A stretch of 64,000 nt of DNA from Dankookia rubra (lineage in GTDB: Bacteria > Pseudomonadota > Alphaproteobacteria > Acetobacterales > Acetobacteraceae). This document shows positions 46,246 to 55,501 of this stretch, one piece after another. A model generated the notes under the pieces. It worked only from the letters and a program-made list of their open reading frames with translations. It did not search any database and had not been told where the DNA came from. Positions within the stretch are counted from its first letter, which is position 1. Each line of letters starts with the position of its first letter. Where the stretch lies: positions 1 to 64,000 of the forward strand of contig NZ_SMSJ01000005.1 of NCBI RefSeq assembly GCF_004355005.1, read 5' to 3'. A program made the position numbers and the translations under genes.

Positions 46246-47157
46246 TTGATCCTCTACCTCGACGTCTTCGTGCCGCCCTTCGGCCTGTTGCTGCTCGGCG
46301 CCCTGCTGCGCCGATACCTGCTGCCGGACGGCCAGGTCTGGGCGGGGATCGAGCGCCTGGTCTTCTGGGTACTGATGCCGGCGCTGCTCTGTTCGGCCAT
46401 CGCCGCAGTCGACCTGGCAACCTTGCCGATCGGCGGCATGGCGACCGCGATCTGGCTGGCGCTGCTCGGCGGGGCTGGGCTCAGCTTGGCCCTGGCCTGG
46501 GCGGCGGGGGTCGACCACCCGGCGCGGACCTCGGTCTTCCAGGGCGGCATCCGCTTCAACAACCTGATGGGCTTCGCGGTGATGGCCGGGATGTTCGGCG
46601 CCGCCGGCACCTCGCTCGGCGCGGTCGCCACCGGGCTGATCGTGCCCTTCGTCCAGCTGATGACCACCCTGGTCTTCGCCCTCGGCGGTGGGCGCGGCTT
46701 CTCGCCGGCACGGGCGGCGCGGCAGTTGGCGTTGAACCCGCTGCTGCTGGCCTGCCTGGCCGGCTTCGCCGTGTCGCTCGCCGGCGGGTTGCCGCCGGGG
46801 ATCGCGCCGCTGGCCCGCTCGCTCGGCCAGGCCTCGGTCGCGCTCGGCCTGCTCTGCGTCGGCGCCGCGCTCTCGCTCGGCGCGATGCGCAACCGGCTGC
46901 CGCTGCAACTGGCCACCTGCGTCATCAAGCTAGTCCTGGTGCCGGCCATGGTGCTGCTGCTCGGCCGCGCGCTGGGGCTGGAGCCGCTGGCGCTCTCGGC
47001 CGCGTTGGTCTTCATGGCTCTGCCGACCGCGACCACCAGCTATGTCATGGCCCGCGCCATGGGCGGCGACGCGCCGCTGATGGCGGCGCTGACCACGCTG
47101 GAGCACCTGGTGGCGATCCTCACCCTGCCGCTCTGGATCCTGCTGCTGGGGTCGTGA
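46246..47157 (+). CDS. AEC family transporter (auxin efflux carrier type)
   Basis: Integral membrane protein of 303 residues with about ten helices in two halves. The N-terminal half has PPFGLLLLGALLRRYLLP and IERLVFWVLMPALLCSAIA; the second half ends ATTSYVMARAMGGDAPLMAALTTLEHLVAILTLPLW, the AEC pattern. Bacterial members carry malonate, malate or other organic acids. The start is TTG 46246, the first plausible start before the family N-terminus; an ATG at 46078 is in frame but adds an unlikely 56 residues. The next gene (Bug receptor) starts 52 bases later. Confidence 0.82.
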   Translation: MILYLDVFVPPFGLLLLGALLRRYLLPDGQVWAGIERLVFWVLMPALLCSAIAAVDLATLPIGGMATAIWLALLGGAGLSLALAWAAGVDHPARTSVFQGGIRFNNLMGFAVMAGMFGAAGTSLGAVATGLIVPFVQLMTTLVFALGGGRGFSPARAARQLALNPLLLACLAGFAVSLAGGLPPGIAPLARSLGQASVALGLLCVGAALSLGAMRNRLPLQLATCVIKLVLVPAMVLLLGRALGLEPLALSAALVFMALPTATTSYVMARAMGGDAPLMAALTTLEHLVAILTLPLWILLLGS

Positions 47158-47209
47158 CGAAGGCCCGATGTTTCCGGTAGATGCCTTGGGCGAGAGCGGA
47201 GCGGATGCC

Positions 47210-48181
47210 ATGCTGGGACGGCGCGGGATTGTGGCGGGGATCGGGGCGGCGGCGCTGGCTGGCGCCAGCGGCGCCCAGGCCCAGAGCTGGCCGGACCGGC
47301 CGCTGCGCTGGATCGTCGGCTACCCGCCGGGCGGCGCCAGCGATACCTTCGCCCGGCTGATCGGCAGCCACATGGCCGGCGCGCTCGGCCAGAACGTGGT
47401 GGTGGAGAACCGCCCGGGCGGCGGCGCCGTGGTCGCCAGCGACGCCGTCGTCCGCAGCGCGCCGGACGGCTACACGCTGCTGCACGTCGACAACGGCATC
47501 CTGGTCTACAACCCGGCGCTCTATGCGAAGCTGCCCTTCGACCCGGACCGCGACCTGCAGGGCGTCGGCTTCATAGGCCGCTTCCCGCTCTTCATCGTGG
47601 TCCGCCCCGACCACCCGGCGAAGGATTTCGCCGATTTCGTCGCCCAGTCGAAGCTGAAGGCGCCTAATTACGGCTCGCCCGCCGTCGCCTCGCCGCATCA
47701 CTTGGCGATGGAGATGGTCAAGCGCCGCACCGGGCTGGAAGCCATGCACGTGCCCTATCGCGGCGGCCCGGCGGCGATGCAGGACCTGCTGGCGGGCAAC
47801 CTGGACGGCGTCGTCATCGACTGCGCCTCCGGCATCCCCTTCATCACCGGCGGCAAGGTGAAGACCCTGTGTGTCTTCTCCGAGGCCCGCAGCCCGCGCG
47901 CGCCGGAGGTGCCGACCCTGCGCGAGCTCGGCTTCGCCAATGCCGTCGCCTATGGCTGGCAGGGCATGAGCGTGCCGGGCGCGGTACCGGCGCCGCTGGT
48001 GGCGAAACTGGCCGAAGCGCTTCAGGCCGGCGTCGGCGCCCCCGACGTGCAGGACCGTTTCAAGACGCTGGGGATCGAGAGCGCATCCTTGAGCCCGGGG
48101 GAATTTCAGGCCTTCGTCGCCCGGGAGAATGCCGAATGGCGACCGCTGATCCGCGAATTGGGGATCCGGCTGGACGGCTGA
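47210..48181 (+). CDS. Bug-family periplasmic solute receptor (TctC-like)
   Basis: Periplasmic binding protein of 323 residues from the Bug family, which bind carboxylates for tripartite tricarboxylate-type transporters. After a twin-Arg-like signal (LGRRGIVAGIGAAALAGASGAQAQ) come WPDRPLRWIVGYPPGGASDTFARL, QNVVVENRPGGGAVVASDAV and GLEAMHVPYRGGPAAMQDLLAG. The ATG at 47210 was preferred over 47168 because it begins the signal peptide. There are no tctA/tctB membrane genes nearby, usual for Bug proteins. It follows the AEC transporter gene. Confidence 0.88.
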   Translation: MLGRRGIVAGIGAAALAGASGAQAQSWPDRPLRWIVGYPPGGASDTFARLIGSHMAGALGQNVVVENRPGGGAVVASDAVVRSAPDGYTLLHVDNGILVYNPALYAKLPFDPDRDLQGVGFIGRFPLFIVVRPDHPAKDFADFVAQSKLKAPNYGSPAVASPHHLAMEMVKRRTGLEAMHVPYRGGPAAMQDLLAGNLDGVVIDCASGIPFITGGKVKTLCVFSEARSPRAPEVPTLRELGFANAVAYGWQGMSVPGAVPAPLVAKLAEALQAGVGAPDVQDRFKTLGIESASLSPGEFQAFVARENAEWRPLIRELGIRLDG

Positions 48182-48243
48182 AGCGGCTACCCCCGGTAGC
48201 GCCCGCATTGAGTTGTTGACCCGCATGCGGCACATCCTGCCGC

Positions 48244-49272
48244 ATGCCCTTGCGCTTCCTCCGCTCGCTCGTCCGCCGCCGCGGCAAGATGACGCCGCCA
48301 CACGAATGGTTGCAGCGGCAGACCCGCGAGATCGAGTTGCTGCGCTGGACGGTGAAGGTGCTGGGCGCCGATCTGGCCCAGCGCCACTACGCGGCCGGCC
48401 TTGCCGGCCCGCATGTCCCGCTGCCGGAGGAGCCGGCGCCCTTTGGCCTGACCAGCCGGGCCTGCCGGCAGACCGACATCGAGGGCTACTGGATCCGCCA
48501 CTGGTGCCGCGCGCTCGGCACGACGCCCTTCTACCACCGCAAGCTTTGGGAGGACGGGTTCATCCTCCAGGTGCTGTGGGAACAGGGCGTCCTGCAGCCG
48601 GGTCGCCGCGCGCTCGGCTTCGCGGTGGGGCAGGAACCGCTGCCGGCCATCCTTGCCTCGCGCGGGGTCGCGGTGCTGGCGACCGATCTCGCGGCCGATG
48701 ATGCCCGGGCGGAGGACTGGATCCGGACCGGCCAGCATGGCCGCAACACCGATCCGCTGTTCCGCGCGCATCTGTCGGACCGTGCCGAATTCGACCGGCT
48801 GGTCGAGTTCCGCACCGCTGACATGGCGGCCCTACCGGCGGCGCTGCAGGACGGCAGCCGCGACATCGTATGGTCGGCCTGCGCGATGGAGCACCTGGGC
48901 TCGCACGAGCGCGGCATGGCTTTCGTCGAGGCGGCAATGCGCTGCCTGAAGCCGGGCGGCATCGCGGTGCACACCACCGAGCTGAACCTGGACGAGGCGG
49001 GAGAGACCCTCTCCCAGGGCACGACGGTGCTTTACCAGCGGAAGCACCTGGACGCGCTGGCGGCCAGACTCGCGGCGCAAGGGCACCGGATGCTGCCGCT
49101 CGACCACGCGCATCCGCCGGGAATCATGGACCAGTTCGTCGATGTGCCGCCTTTCGAGGAAGGGCGGGTGCCGCTCGGTCCACTGACGCCGCCGCATCTG
49201 CGGCTCTCGATCGCCGGCCATCCCGCGACCTCGGTCGGGATCGTGGTGATTGCGGGGCAAGGGGCGCCGTAA
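48244..49272 (+). CDS. SAM-dependent methyltransferase-like protein
   Basis: A 342-residue protein with a class I methyltransferase fold. The SAM-binding region is ALGFAVGQEPLPAILASRGVAVLATDLAADDA (about residues 119-150) and the later DIVWSACAMEHLGSHERGMAFVEAAMRCLKPGGIAVHTTELN is motif IV-VI. The first 60 residues are basic. Relatives occur in surface-polysaccharide clusters, but none of those genes are here. The ATG at 48244 is used; no clear ribosome-binding site. Confidence 0.75.
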   Translation: MPLRFLRSLVRRRGKMTPPHEWLQRQTREIELLRWTVKVLGADLAQRHYAAGLAGPHVPLPEEPAPFGLTSRACRQTDIEGYWIRHWCRALGTTPFYHRKLWEDGFILQVLWEQGVLQPGRRALGFAVGQEPLPAILASRGVAVLATDLAADDARAEDWIRTGQHGRNTDPLFRAHLSDRAEFDRLVEFRTADMAALPAALQDGSRDIVWSACAMEHLGSHERGMAFVEAAMRCLKPGGIAVHTTELNLDEAGETLSQGTTVLYQRKHLDALAARLAAQGHRMLPLDHAHPPGIMDQFVDVPPFEEGRVPLGPLTPPHLRLSIAGHPATSVGIVVIAGQGAP

Positions 49273-49475
49273 CCCGTCCATAATCCCATGGCGTCATAGG
49301 TAGGTCCCGAACAGGCCATCCGGAATTGCCGCCGATGCTGCAGCGCCTTCTCGCCCATCTCTCCTGGAATCGTCTCCGCCACTGGGTCCGCTACCGCCCG
49401 GAGCGGCGCTACATGCGTGGGCGATAGGTCCCGAGCGGAATATAACATTTTCGAGAGAAAGGGCTTAGGCCGGCC
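49273..49475. other. Intergenic stretch with a possible 30-residue ORF
   Basis: Between the methyltransferase (plus) and the small protein gene (minus). It holds one short plus-strand ORF (49335-49427) encoding a very basic 30-residue peptide (LQRLLAHLSWNRLRHWVRY). It also has a direct repeat of AGGTCCCGA and an AT-rich patch (AATATAACATTTT) at its right end that could be a promoter. I cannot show that the ORF is real. Confidence 0.2.
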
Positions 49476-49769
49476 TTAAGGGGCCAGCGCGTCCCGCACC
49501 CATTGTTCGCCCGCCACTGGCAGGGCGTTCCAGGCCGCATCGGCGGAGACATGGGTGACCAGCAATTGCGTCCCCACCCGCGCCGGCGCCGGCAAGGTGC
49601 GGAGCAGGTGGTCGCGCAGATAAGCGGGCGAGACGCCGGTTTCGGCCAGAGTCGCACCTTTCGAGACCTGCCAGTGCTCCGGCGCGATCTGAAAAATCGA
49701 TTCGAAGAAGCGTTTTTCGTCATCCGGCGCCAAGGCCGAGAGATCGTGCAGGATGAGGCTGAGCGGCAT
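49476..49769 (-). CDS. Small hypothetical protein downstream of DUF488 gene
   Basis: A 97-residue protein of unknown family, predicted soluble: LSLILHDLSALAPDDEKRFFESIFQIAPEHW then an alpha-helical C-terminus. No signal or motif. The ATG at 49769 lies 14 bases after the DUF488 stop, so it is probably the last gene of maeB-DUF488. The open frame upstream to 49874 is antisense to nothing but lies inside the DUF488 gene, so it is not used. Confidence 0.55.
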   Translation of the reverse strand: MPLSLILHDLSALAPDDEKRFFESIFQIAPEHWQVSKGATLAETGVSPAYLRDHLLRTLPAPARVGTQLLVTHVSADAAWNALPVAGEQWVRDALAP

Positions 49770-49783
49770 CGGGTCCCCCGCAT

Positions 49784-50311
49784 TCAGGCCGGGAGAGCGC
49801 CGGCCGCATGCAGGTGGACAATGGCAATATCGCCTGGGCTTGCAACCGCCTCGGCCACCAGGCTGCGGTGGCACTGCGCAGGATCGGCCTCGAGGCAGAG
49901 CAGGCAGACCCGCCCCTCGCGCGCCTCGACGGCCAGCGCGGCGACCGCCGCCTGCGCCTCGGTGCCGGCCAGCCTGGCGCCGAAGATCCGCTTCATCTCG
50001 GCGGTCCGGCCCGCCTTCGCCGCGGCACGGCCTTCCGGTGGGGTGCCGAGCGCGCGGAGATGGCGGTAGCCGATGCCGGCCCGCCCCAGCGCCTCTGACA
50101 GCGCGCGCTTGGCGAAGCCGGGGCGGCGGCTGTTCGGCAGTTCCCGCACGTCGACCAGCGTGGTGACGCCGGCCTCGCGCAGGGTCTCGATCAGCCGGTC
50201 CGGCGTCGTCCCCTCGTACCCGATGGTGAAGAGGGGGTGCGTCGATCCGGGGGAAGCGGCCGCTTCACGCCCCGGGCCGCAGGACGGCCCAGGACGATCT
50301 GGGGCTGTCAC
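49784..50311 (-). CDS. DUF488 domain protein
   Basis: A 175-residue protein of the DUF488 family: FTIGYEGTTPDRLIETLREAGVTTLVDVRELPNSRRPGFAKRAL and a C-terminal CLLCLEADPAQCHRSLVAEAV. The Cys/His-containing end suggests metal or nucleic-acid interaction, but function is unknown. The start is GTG 50311, overlapping the malic enzyme stop as GTGA. It is cotranscribed with the malic enzyme and the following small gene. Confidence 0.75.
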   Translation of the reverse strand: MTAPDRPGPSCGPGREAAASPGSTHPLFTIGYEGTTPDRLIETLREAGVTTLVDVRELPNSRRPGFAKRALSEALGRAGIGYRHLRALGTPPEGRAAAKAGRTAEMKRIFGARLAGTEAQAAVAALAVEAREGRVCLLCLEADPAQCHRSLVAEAVASPGDIAIVHLHAAGALPA

Positions 50312-52620
50312 CGCGCAATGGCCGCATGCGCCGCGAGGCAGGCCATGTCGAGCAGCTGCGTGACGCTGGCATCGACGGGCACGATCTGCACCGGCTTCGA
50401 CAGGCCCATCAGCAGCGGCCCGATCGCCGTGCCGCTGGTCAGGCGGGGGACCGACTTGGTCAGGATATGCGCGGCATGCAAGCCGGGCATTACCAGGACG
50501 TTGGCCGCGCCGGTCAGCCGGCAGAAGGGATAGAGGTGCGCCCGCAGTGCCGGGTCCAGCGCCACGTCGGCCGACATCTCGCCGTCGTACTCGAAATCCA
50601 CCTGCCGCTGGTCCAGCAGCTTCACCGCTTCGCGGATCGAGCCGGGGATCGAGCCCTTCGGGTCGCCGAAGGTCGAGAAGGACAGGAAGGCGACGCGCGG
50701 CTCGTGCCCCAGCCGGCGCGCCGCGGCGGCGGACTGGATGGCGATCTCCGCCAGCGTCGCGGCGTCGGGGCGTTCGTGGATCGCCGTGTCGGCGACGAAG
50801 ACGGTGCCGGAGACGCGCGCCAGCAACAGGGTCAGGCCGAACATGATGCCGCCCGGCGCCGGGTCGATGACCGAGGTGATCCCCTCGAGCGCCACCGAGT
50901 AGCTGCGGGTCACGCCGGTGACGATGGCATCCGCATCGCCCAGCGCCACCATGCAGGCGGCGAAGACGTTGCGGTCCTGGTTGACCAGCCGCTGGCAGTC
51001 GCGGAACAGGAAGCCATGCCGCTGCTGCTTGCCATAGAGGTATTCGGCATAGCGGCGGTTGCTGTCGGAATTGCGGGCATTGCGGATGACGATGCCCTCC
51101 GGCAGCGGCACGCCGATGGCCCGCATCGTCGCCTGGATGCGGTCCTCCCGGCCCACCAGCACCGCGGTGCCGTAGCCCGCGTTGTGGAAGGCGATGGCAG
51201 CGCGGATCACCTTCTCCTCCTCGCCCTCGGCGAAGACGACGGTGCGCGGGTTGGCCCGCACCCGCTCGGTGATCAGCTCGAGCGCATTCGCCGTCGCATC
51301 CAGCCGCCCGGTCAGGCTGCGCGCGTAGCGCGGCAGGTCGGTGATCGGCCGGCGGGCCACGCCGCTGTCGACGGCCGCCTTTGCCACCGCGACCGGCACG
51401 CGGCTGATCAGCCGCGGGTCGAAGGCGTTCGGGATGATGTATTCCGGCCCGTAGCGCAGCGACTTGCCGGCGCCGGCGGTGTTCACCTCCTCCGGCACGT
51501 CCTCCCGCGCCAGCAGCGCCAGGGCGCGCGCGGCGGCGATCTTCATGGCGTCGTTGATCGTGCTGGCCCGGACGTCGAGCGCGCCGCGGAAGATGAAGGG
51601 GAAGCCGAGGACATTGTTGACCTGGTTCGGATAGTCCGACCGGCCGGTGGCGATGATGCAGTCGGGGCGGACCGCCTTGGCTTCCTCCGGCGTGATCTCG
51701 GGGTCCGGGTTCGCCATGGCGAAGATGATCGGCTTGTCGGCCATGGCGCGGACCATCTCCTGCGTCACCGCACCCTTCGCGGACAGGCCGAAGAAGACGT
51801 CGGCGCCCGCCAGTGCCTCGGTCAGGGTGCGGGCGCGGGTTTCGACCGCATGGGCCGACTTCCACTGGTTCATGCCCTCGGTGCGGCCCCGCCAGAGCAC
51901 GCCCTTGGTGTCGCACATGATGATGTTCTCGGGCCGCATCCCCATGGCCCGCAGCAGCTCGGCGCAGGCGACCGCCGCGGCGCCGGCGCCGTTGATGACC
52001 AGCTTCGTCTCGGCCAGGTCACGCCCGGTCAGGTGCGCCGCGTTGATCAGCCCGGCCGCGGCGACGATGGCGGTGCCGTGCTGGTCATCGTGGAAGACCG
52101 GAATGTCCATCAGCTCGCGCAGCCGCTGCTCGATGATGAAGCATTCCGGCGCCTTGATGTCCTCGAGGTTGATTCCGCCGAAGCTGGGCCCGAGGTAGCG
52201 CACCGCGTTGACGAAGGCGTCGGCATCCTCGGTGTCGATGCAGAGATCCATGCCGTCAACATCGGCGAAGCGCTTGAAGAGGGCGACCTTGCCCTCCATC
52301 ACCGGCTTCGACGCCAGCGCGCCGAGATTGCCCAGGCCCAGCACCGCGGTGCCGTTCGAGATGACCGCGACGAAATTGCCCTTGGCCGTGTAGTCATAGG
52401 CCAGTTTCGGATCGCGGGCGATGTGCAGGCAGGGCTCGGCGACACCGGGCGAATAGGCCAGGCTCAGGTCCCGCGCGGTGATCAGCGGCTTGGTCAGCCG
52501 GATTTCCAGCTTGCCCGGGCGGCCTTCCGCATGCAGCGCCAGCGCCTCCTCCGGCGTGACGCGGGCGGTGCGGCCATCGGCGAGGGAGCCGGCAAGCCCT
52601 GCCATCGGTTGGTCATCCAT
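50308..52620 (-). CDS. maeB: NADP-dependent malic enzyme with phosphotransacetylase-like C-terminal domain
   Basis: Decarboxylates malate to pyruvate and feeds NADPH. The 770-residue protein is the long MaeB type. The N-terminal half has [44 protein letters not shown] (catalytic Lys region), [15 protein letters not shown] (cofactor fold). The C-terminal half (about 430-770) is a phosphate acetyl/butyryltransferase-like domain. The ATG at 52620 begins the conserved N-terminus; the frame to 52686 is not used. It is divergent from mutS by 203 bases and followed by the overlapping DUF488 gene. Confidence 0.93.
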   Translation of the reverse strand: MDDQPMAGLAGSLADGRTARVTPEEALALHAEGRPGKLEIRLTKPLITARDLSLAYSPGVAEPCLHIARDPKLAYDYTAKGNFVAVISNGTAVLGLGNLGALASKPVMEGKVALFKRFADVDGMDLCIDTEDADAFVNAVRYLGPSFGGINLEDIKAPECFIIEQRLRELMDIPVFHDDQHGTAIVAAAGLINAAHLTGRDLAETKLVINGAGAAAVACAELLRAMGMRPENIIMCDTKGVLWRGRTEGMNQWKSAHAVETRARTLTEALAGADVFFGLSAKGAVTQEMVRAMADKPIIFAMANPDPEITPEEAKAVRPDCIIATGRSDYPNQVNNVLGFPFIFRGALDVRASTINDAMKIAAARALALLAREDVPEEVNTAGAGKSLRYGPEYIIPNAFDPRLISRVPVAVAKAAVDSGVARRPITDLPRYARSLTGRLDATANALELITERVRANPRTVVFAEGEEEKVIRAAIAFHNAGYGTAVLVGREDRIQATMRAIGVPLPEGIVIRNARNSDSNRRYAEYLYGKQQRHGFLFRDCQRLVNQDRNVFAACMVALGDADAIVTGVTRSYSVALEGITSVIDPAPGGIMFGLTLLLARVSGTVFVADTAIHERPDAATLAEIAIQSAAAARRLGHEPRVAFLSFSTFGDPKGSIPGSIREAVKLLDQRQVDFEYDGEMSADVALDPALRAHLYPFCRLTGAANVLVMPGLHAAHILTKSVPRLTSGTAIGPLLMGLSKPVQIVPVDASVTQLLDMACLAAHAAIAR

Positions 52621-52823
52621 CTGAACTGGTCCCTTCGCGCGCCTGTCGAGGGGGCCTGTTTGCCGGCCTCCCCTCCCTGCCGCCATTTACGCAGTCGCGG
52701 GGCCTGCCGTGAAGGCAGTGGCTTCGCGGCTGCGAAGGCAAGTCGCGGAAAAACAATGGTTGGCCGATTGTCCGCGATGCGGACGGGGCTGCCGCCGGCG
52801 CTGCGAAAGGGCTACAGACCGGC

Positions 52824-55481
52824 ATGGACCAGGCCACCGATCCCGCCGCCCGCGTGCCGACCGCCGAAGGCGCCTCCCCCGCCATGGCGCAGTGGTTTGC
52901 GCTGAAGTCGGCGCATCCGGACGCAATCCTCTTCTTCCGCATGGGCGACTTCTTCGAGATGTTCTTCGCCGACGCCGAAGCGGCGGCGGAGGCGCTCGAC
53001 ATCGCGCTGACCTATCGGGGCGAGCACCAGGGCATGAGGGTGCCGATGTGCGGCGTCCCGGCCCACAGCCACGAAAGCTACCTGGCCCGGCTGATCCGCC
53101 GCGGCTTCCGCGTCGCCATCGCCGAGCAGATGGAGACGCCGGAGGAAGCCAAGCGCCGCAAGGCCGCGGCGGTGCGGCGGGAGGTGGTGCGGCTGGTCAC
53201 GCCGGGCACGGTGACGGAGGAGACGCTGCTCGAGGCCTCGCGGCCGGCCTGGCTGCTGGCCCTTGCCCCGGATGAGGGGCGGCTCGGCGCGGCCTGGCTC
53301 GACCTGTCCACCGGCGCCTTCGAGACCGAGGCGCTGGCGCTCGATGACCTGCCCGCCCTGCTGGCCCGGCTGGAGCCAGCCGAGGTGCTGGCCCCCGCCA
53401 GCCTGGCGCTGCCCGGCGCGGTCGAGACCGGCGTGCCGCGCGACGGCGCGCGCCGCCTGGCTGAGGCCTATGGCGTCGCCACCCTGGAAGGTTTCGGCAG
53501 TTTCTCCGCCGGCGAGGCTGCGGCGGCCGCCATGGCACTCGACTATGTCCGCGCGACGCAGAAGGGCGCGGCCGGCCGCGCCTTGCCGCACCTCACACGC
53601 CCGGTCCCGCGCGGCGGCCGCGGCGTGCTGCAGATGGATGCGGCGACAAGACGCAGCCTCGAGATACTGCGGAGCGAACGCGGCAATACCCGCGATTGCC
53701 TGCTCGCCGCCGTCGACCGCACGGTGACCGCCGCCGGCGCCCGGCTGCTGGCCGACCGGCTCGGCTGCCCGCTGGCCGAGCCGGCGCCGATCGCCGCCCG
53801 GCACGACGCCGTCGCCGCGCTGCTGGCCGACCCGGCGCTGCGGGTGCGGATCCGCGCCGCGCTGAAGGGCGCGCCGGACATGGCCCGCGCGCTCGGCCGC
53901 CTCGCGCTCGACCGCTTCGCCCCGCGCGACCTCGCCGCGATCCGGGACGGGCTGGGCCGGGCGGCGAGCATCGCCGCGGCGCTGGAGCGGCCGGAGGGGC
54001 TGGCCGCCATCCCGCCGCTGCTCGCCGAGAGCGCCCGGGCGCTGCGCCCGGCCGAGGACCCGGCGCCCGAGCTCGGCCGCGCCCTGGCGGAAACCCTGCC
54101 CGCCCGGCTCGACGATCCGGGGATCGTGGCGCCGGGCTACGACGGCCAGCTCGACGGGCTGCGGCGGCTCAGGGACGATGCCCGCGGCGCCATCGCCGCG
54201 CTGCAGCTCGACCTCGCCCAGGCCTGGGGCGTCGCCAGCCTGAAGGTCCGCCACCACCAGCAATTCGGCTACCTGGCCGAACTGCCGCCGGCACCCGCCG
54301 AGACCCTGCTGCGCAACCCGCCGGTCAAGGCGACCGGCGACTTTGCGCCAATCCACCGCCAGACCATGGCGAACGGCGTCCGCTTCACCTGCGCCGCGCT
54401 CGCCGCGCTCGACCGCCGGCTGTCGGAAGCGGCCCAGGAGGCGGCGCGGCGGGAGAAGACCATCGCCCGGCACCTGCGCGGCCTCTGCCTTTCAGCCGCG
54501 CCGGGCATCACCGCCGCGGCCGAGGCGCTGGCCGAGATCGACCTCCATGCCGCCGCTGCCGAACTGACCGCTGGCGGCGGCTGGTGCCGGCCGGAGCTGA
54601 CTGAGCGGGCGGATTTCTGCATCACGGCCGGCCGCCACCCGGTGGTCGCCGCGGCCCTTGCGCGCAACAAGGGCCCGGCCTTCGTGCCGAACGACTGCGA
54701 CCTCTCGCCGGGGCGGCGCATCTGCCTGCTGACCGGGCCGAACATGGCCGGCAAATCCACCTTCCTGCGGCAGAACGCGCTGCTGGTGGTCCTCGCCCAG
54801 GCCGGACTCTTCGTGCCGGCCGAGAGCGCCCGGCTGGGCCTGGTCGATCGCCTGTTTTCCCGCGTCGGCGCCTCGGACGACCTGGCCGGCGGGCGCTCGA
54901 CCTTCATGGTCGAGATGGCGGAGACCGCGGCCATCCTGAACCTCGCCGGCCCCAGATCGCTGGTGGTGCTGGACGAGGTCGGCCGCGGCACCGCCACCTG
55001 GGACGGGCTGGCGATCGCCTGGGCGGCGCTCGAGGCGCTGCACGACCGCACCCGCTGCCGGACCATCTTCGCCACCCATTTCCACGAGCTGACCGCCCTG
55101 GCCGGCAAGTTGCCGGAGGTGACCCCGGCGACGATGCGGGTGCGCGAGTGGAAGGGGGAGGTCGTCTTCCTGCATGCCGTCGGCCCCGGCACGGCGGAGC
55201 GCAGCTGGGGTCTGCATGTGGCGAAGCTGGCCGGGGTGCCGCGCGCGGTGCTGGCCCGGGCGGCGCAGGTCCTCGCCTCGCTGGAGGAGCGCGCCCGCGG
55301 GCTCGACCCGCTCTCGGACGAGTTGCCGCTCTTTGCCCGGCCGGCGACGCACGCCTCCGATGCCCACCCTGCCCTCGATGCCCTGGCGGCGCTCGACCCC
55401 GACGCACTGTCACCCCGTGAGGCGCAGGAGGCTTTGTATCGGCTGAAAAGCCTATTGGTTGGTGCTGTCCCCGGCGGCTGA
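52824..55481 (+). CDS. mutS: DNA mismatch repair protein MutS
   Basis: Mismatch-recognition ATPase of 885 residues. The Phe-X-Glu mismatch-reading motif lies in MGDFFEMFF near residue 40. Walker A is GPNMAGKSTFLRQ (about 636-648), followed by LVDRLFSRVGASDDLAGGRSTFMVEM and Walker B VVLDEVGRGTATWDGLAIAW (about 714). FATHFHELTAL is the His-containing sensor. The ATG at 52824 begins the family N-terminus. glnD starts 21 bases after its stop, and mutS next to glnD is common in alphaproteobacteria. Confidence 0.95.
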   Translation: MDQATDPAARVPTAEGASPAMAQWFALKSAHPDAILFFRMGDFFEMFFADAEAAAEALDIALTYRGEHQGMRVPMCGVPAHSHESYLARLIRRGFRVAIAEQMETPEEAKRRKAAAVRREVVRLVTPGTVTEETLLEASRPAWLLALAPDEGRLGAAWLDLSTGAFETEALALDDLPALLARLEPAEVLAPASLALPGAVETGVPRDGARRLAEAYGVATLEGFGSFSAGEAAAAAMALDYVRATQKGAAGRALPHLTRPVPRGGRGVLQMDAATRRSLEILRSERGNTRDCLLAAVDRTVTAAGARLLADRLGCPLAEPAPIAARHDAVAALLADPALRVRIRAALKGAPDMARALGRLALDRFAPRDLAAIRDGLGRAASIAAALERPEGLAAIPPLLAESARALRPAEDPAPELGRALAETLPARLDDPGIVAPGYDGQLDGLRRLRDDARGAIAALQLDLAQAWGVASLKVRHHQQFGYLAELPPAPAETLLRNPPVKATGDFAPIHRQTMANGVRFTCAALAALDRRLSEAAQEAARREKTIARHLRGLCLSAAPGITAAAEALAEIDLHAAAAELTAGGGWCRPELTERADFCITAGRHPVVAAALARNKGPAFVPNDCDLSPGRRICLLTGPNMAGKSTFLRQNALLVVLAQAGLFVPAESARLGLVDRLFSRVGASDDLAGGRSTFMVEMAETAAILNLAGPRSLVVLDEVGRGTATWDGLAIAWAALEALHDRTRCRTIFATHFHELTALAGKLPEVTPATMRVREWKGEVVFLHAVGPGTAERSWGLHVAKLAGVPRAVLARAAQVLASLEERARGLDPLSDELPLFARPATHASDAHPALDALAALDPDALSPREAQEALYRLKSLLVGAVPGG

Positions 55482-55501
55482 CTAGGGTTATTCTGGCGGG
55501 A

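Noticed and set aside
49335-49427. Basic 30-residue ORF between the methyltransferase and the small minus-strand gene.
   Set aside because: No ribosome-binding site worth the name and no family; kept only as a note in the gap description.
50326-52905. An 859-codon plus-strand frame across the malic enzyme gene.
   Set aside because: It is an antisense shadow of maeB; the composition (Arg, His, Asp, Gly) and lack of any motif rule it out.
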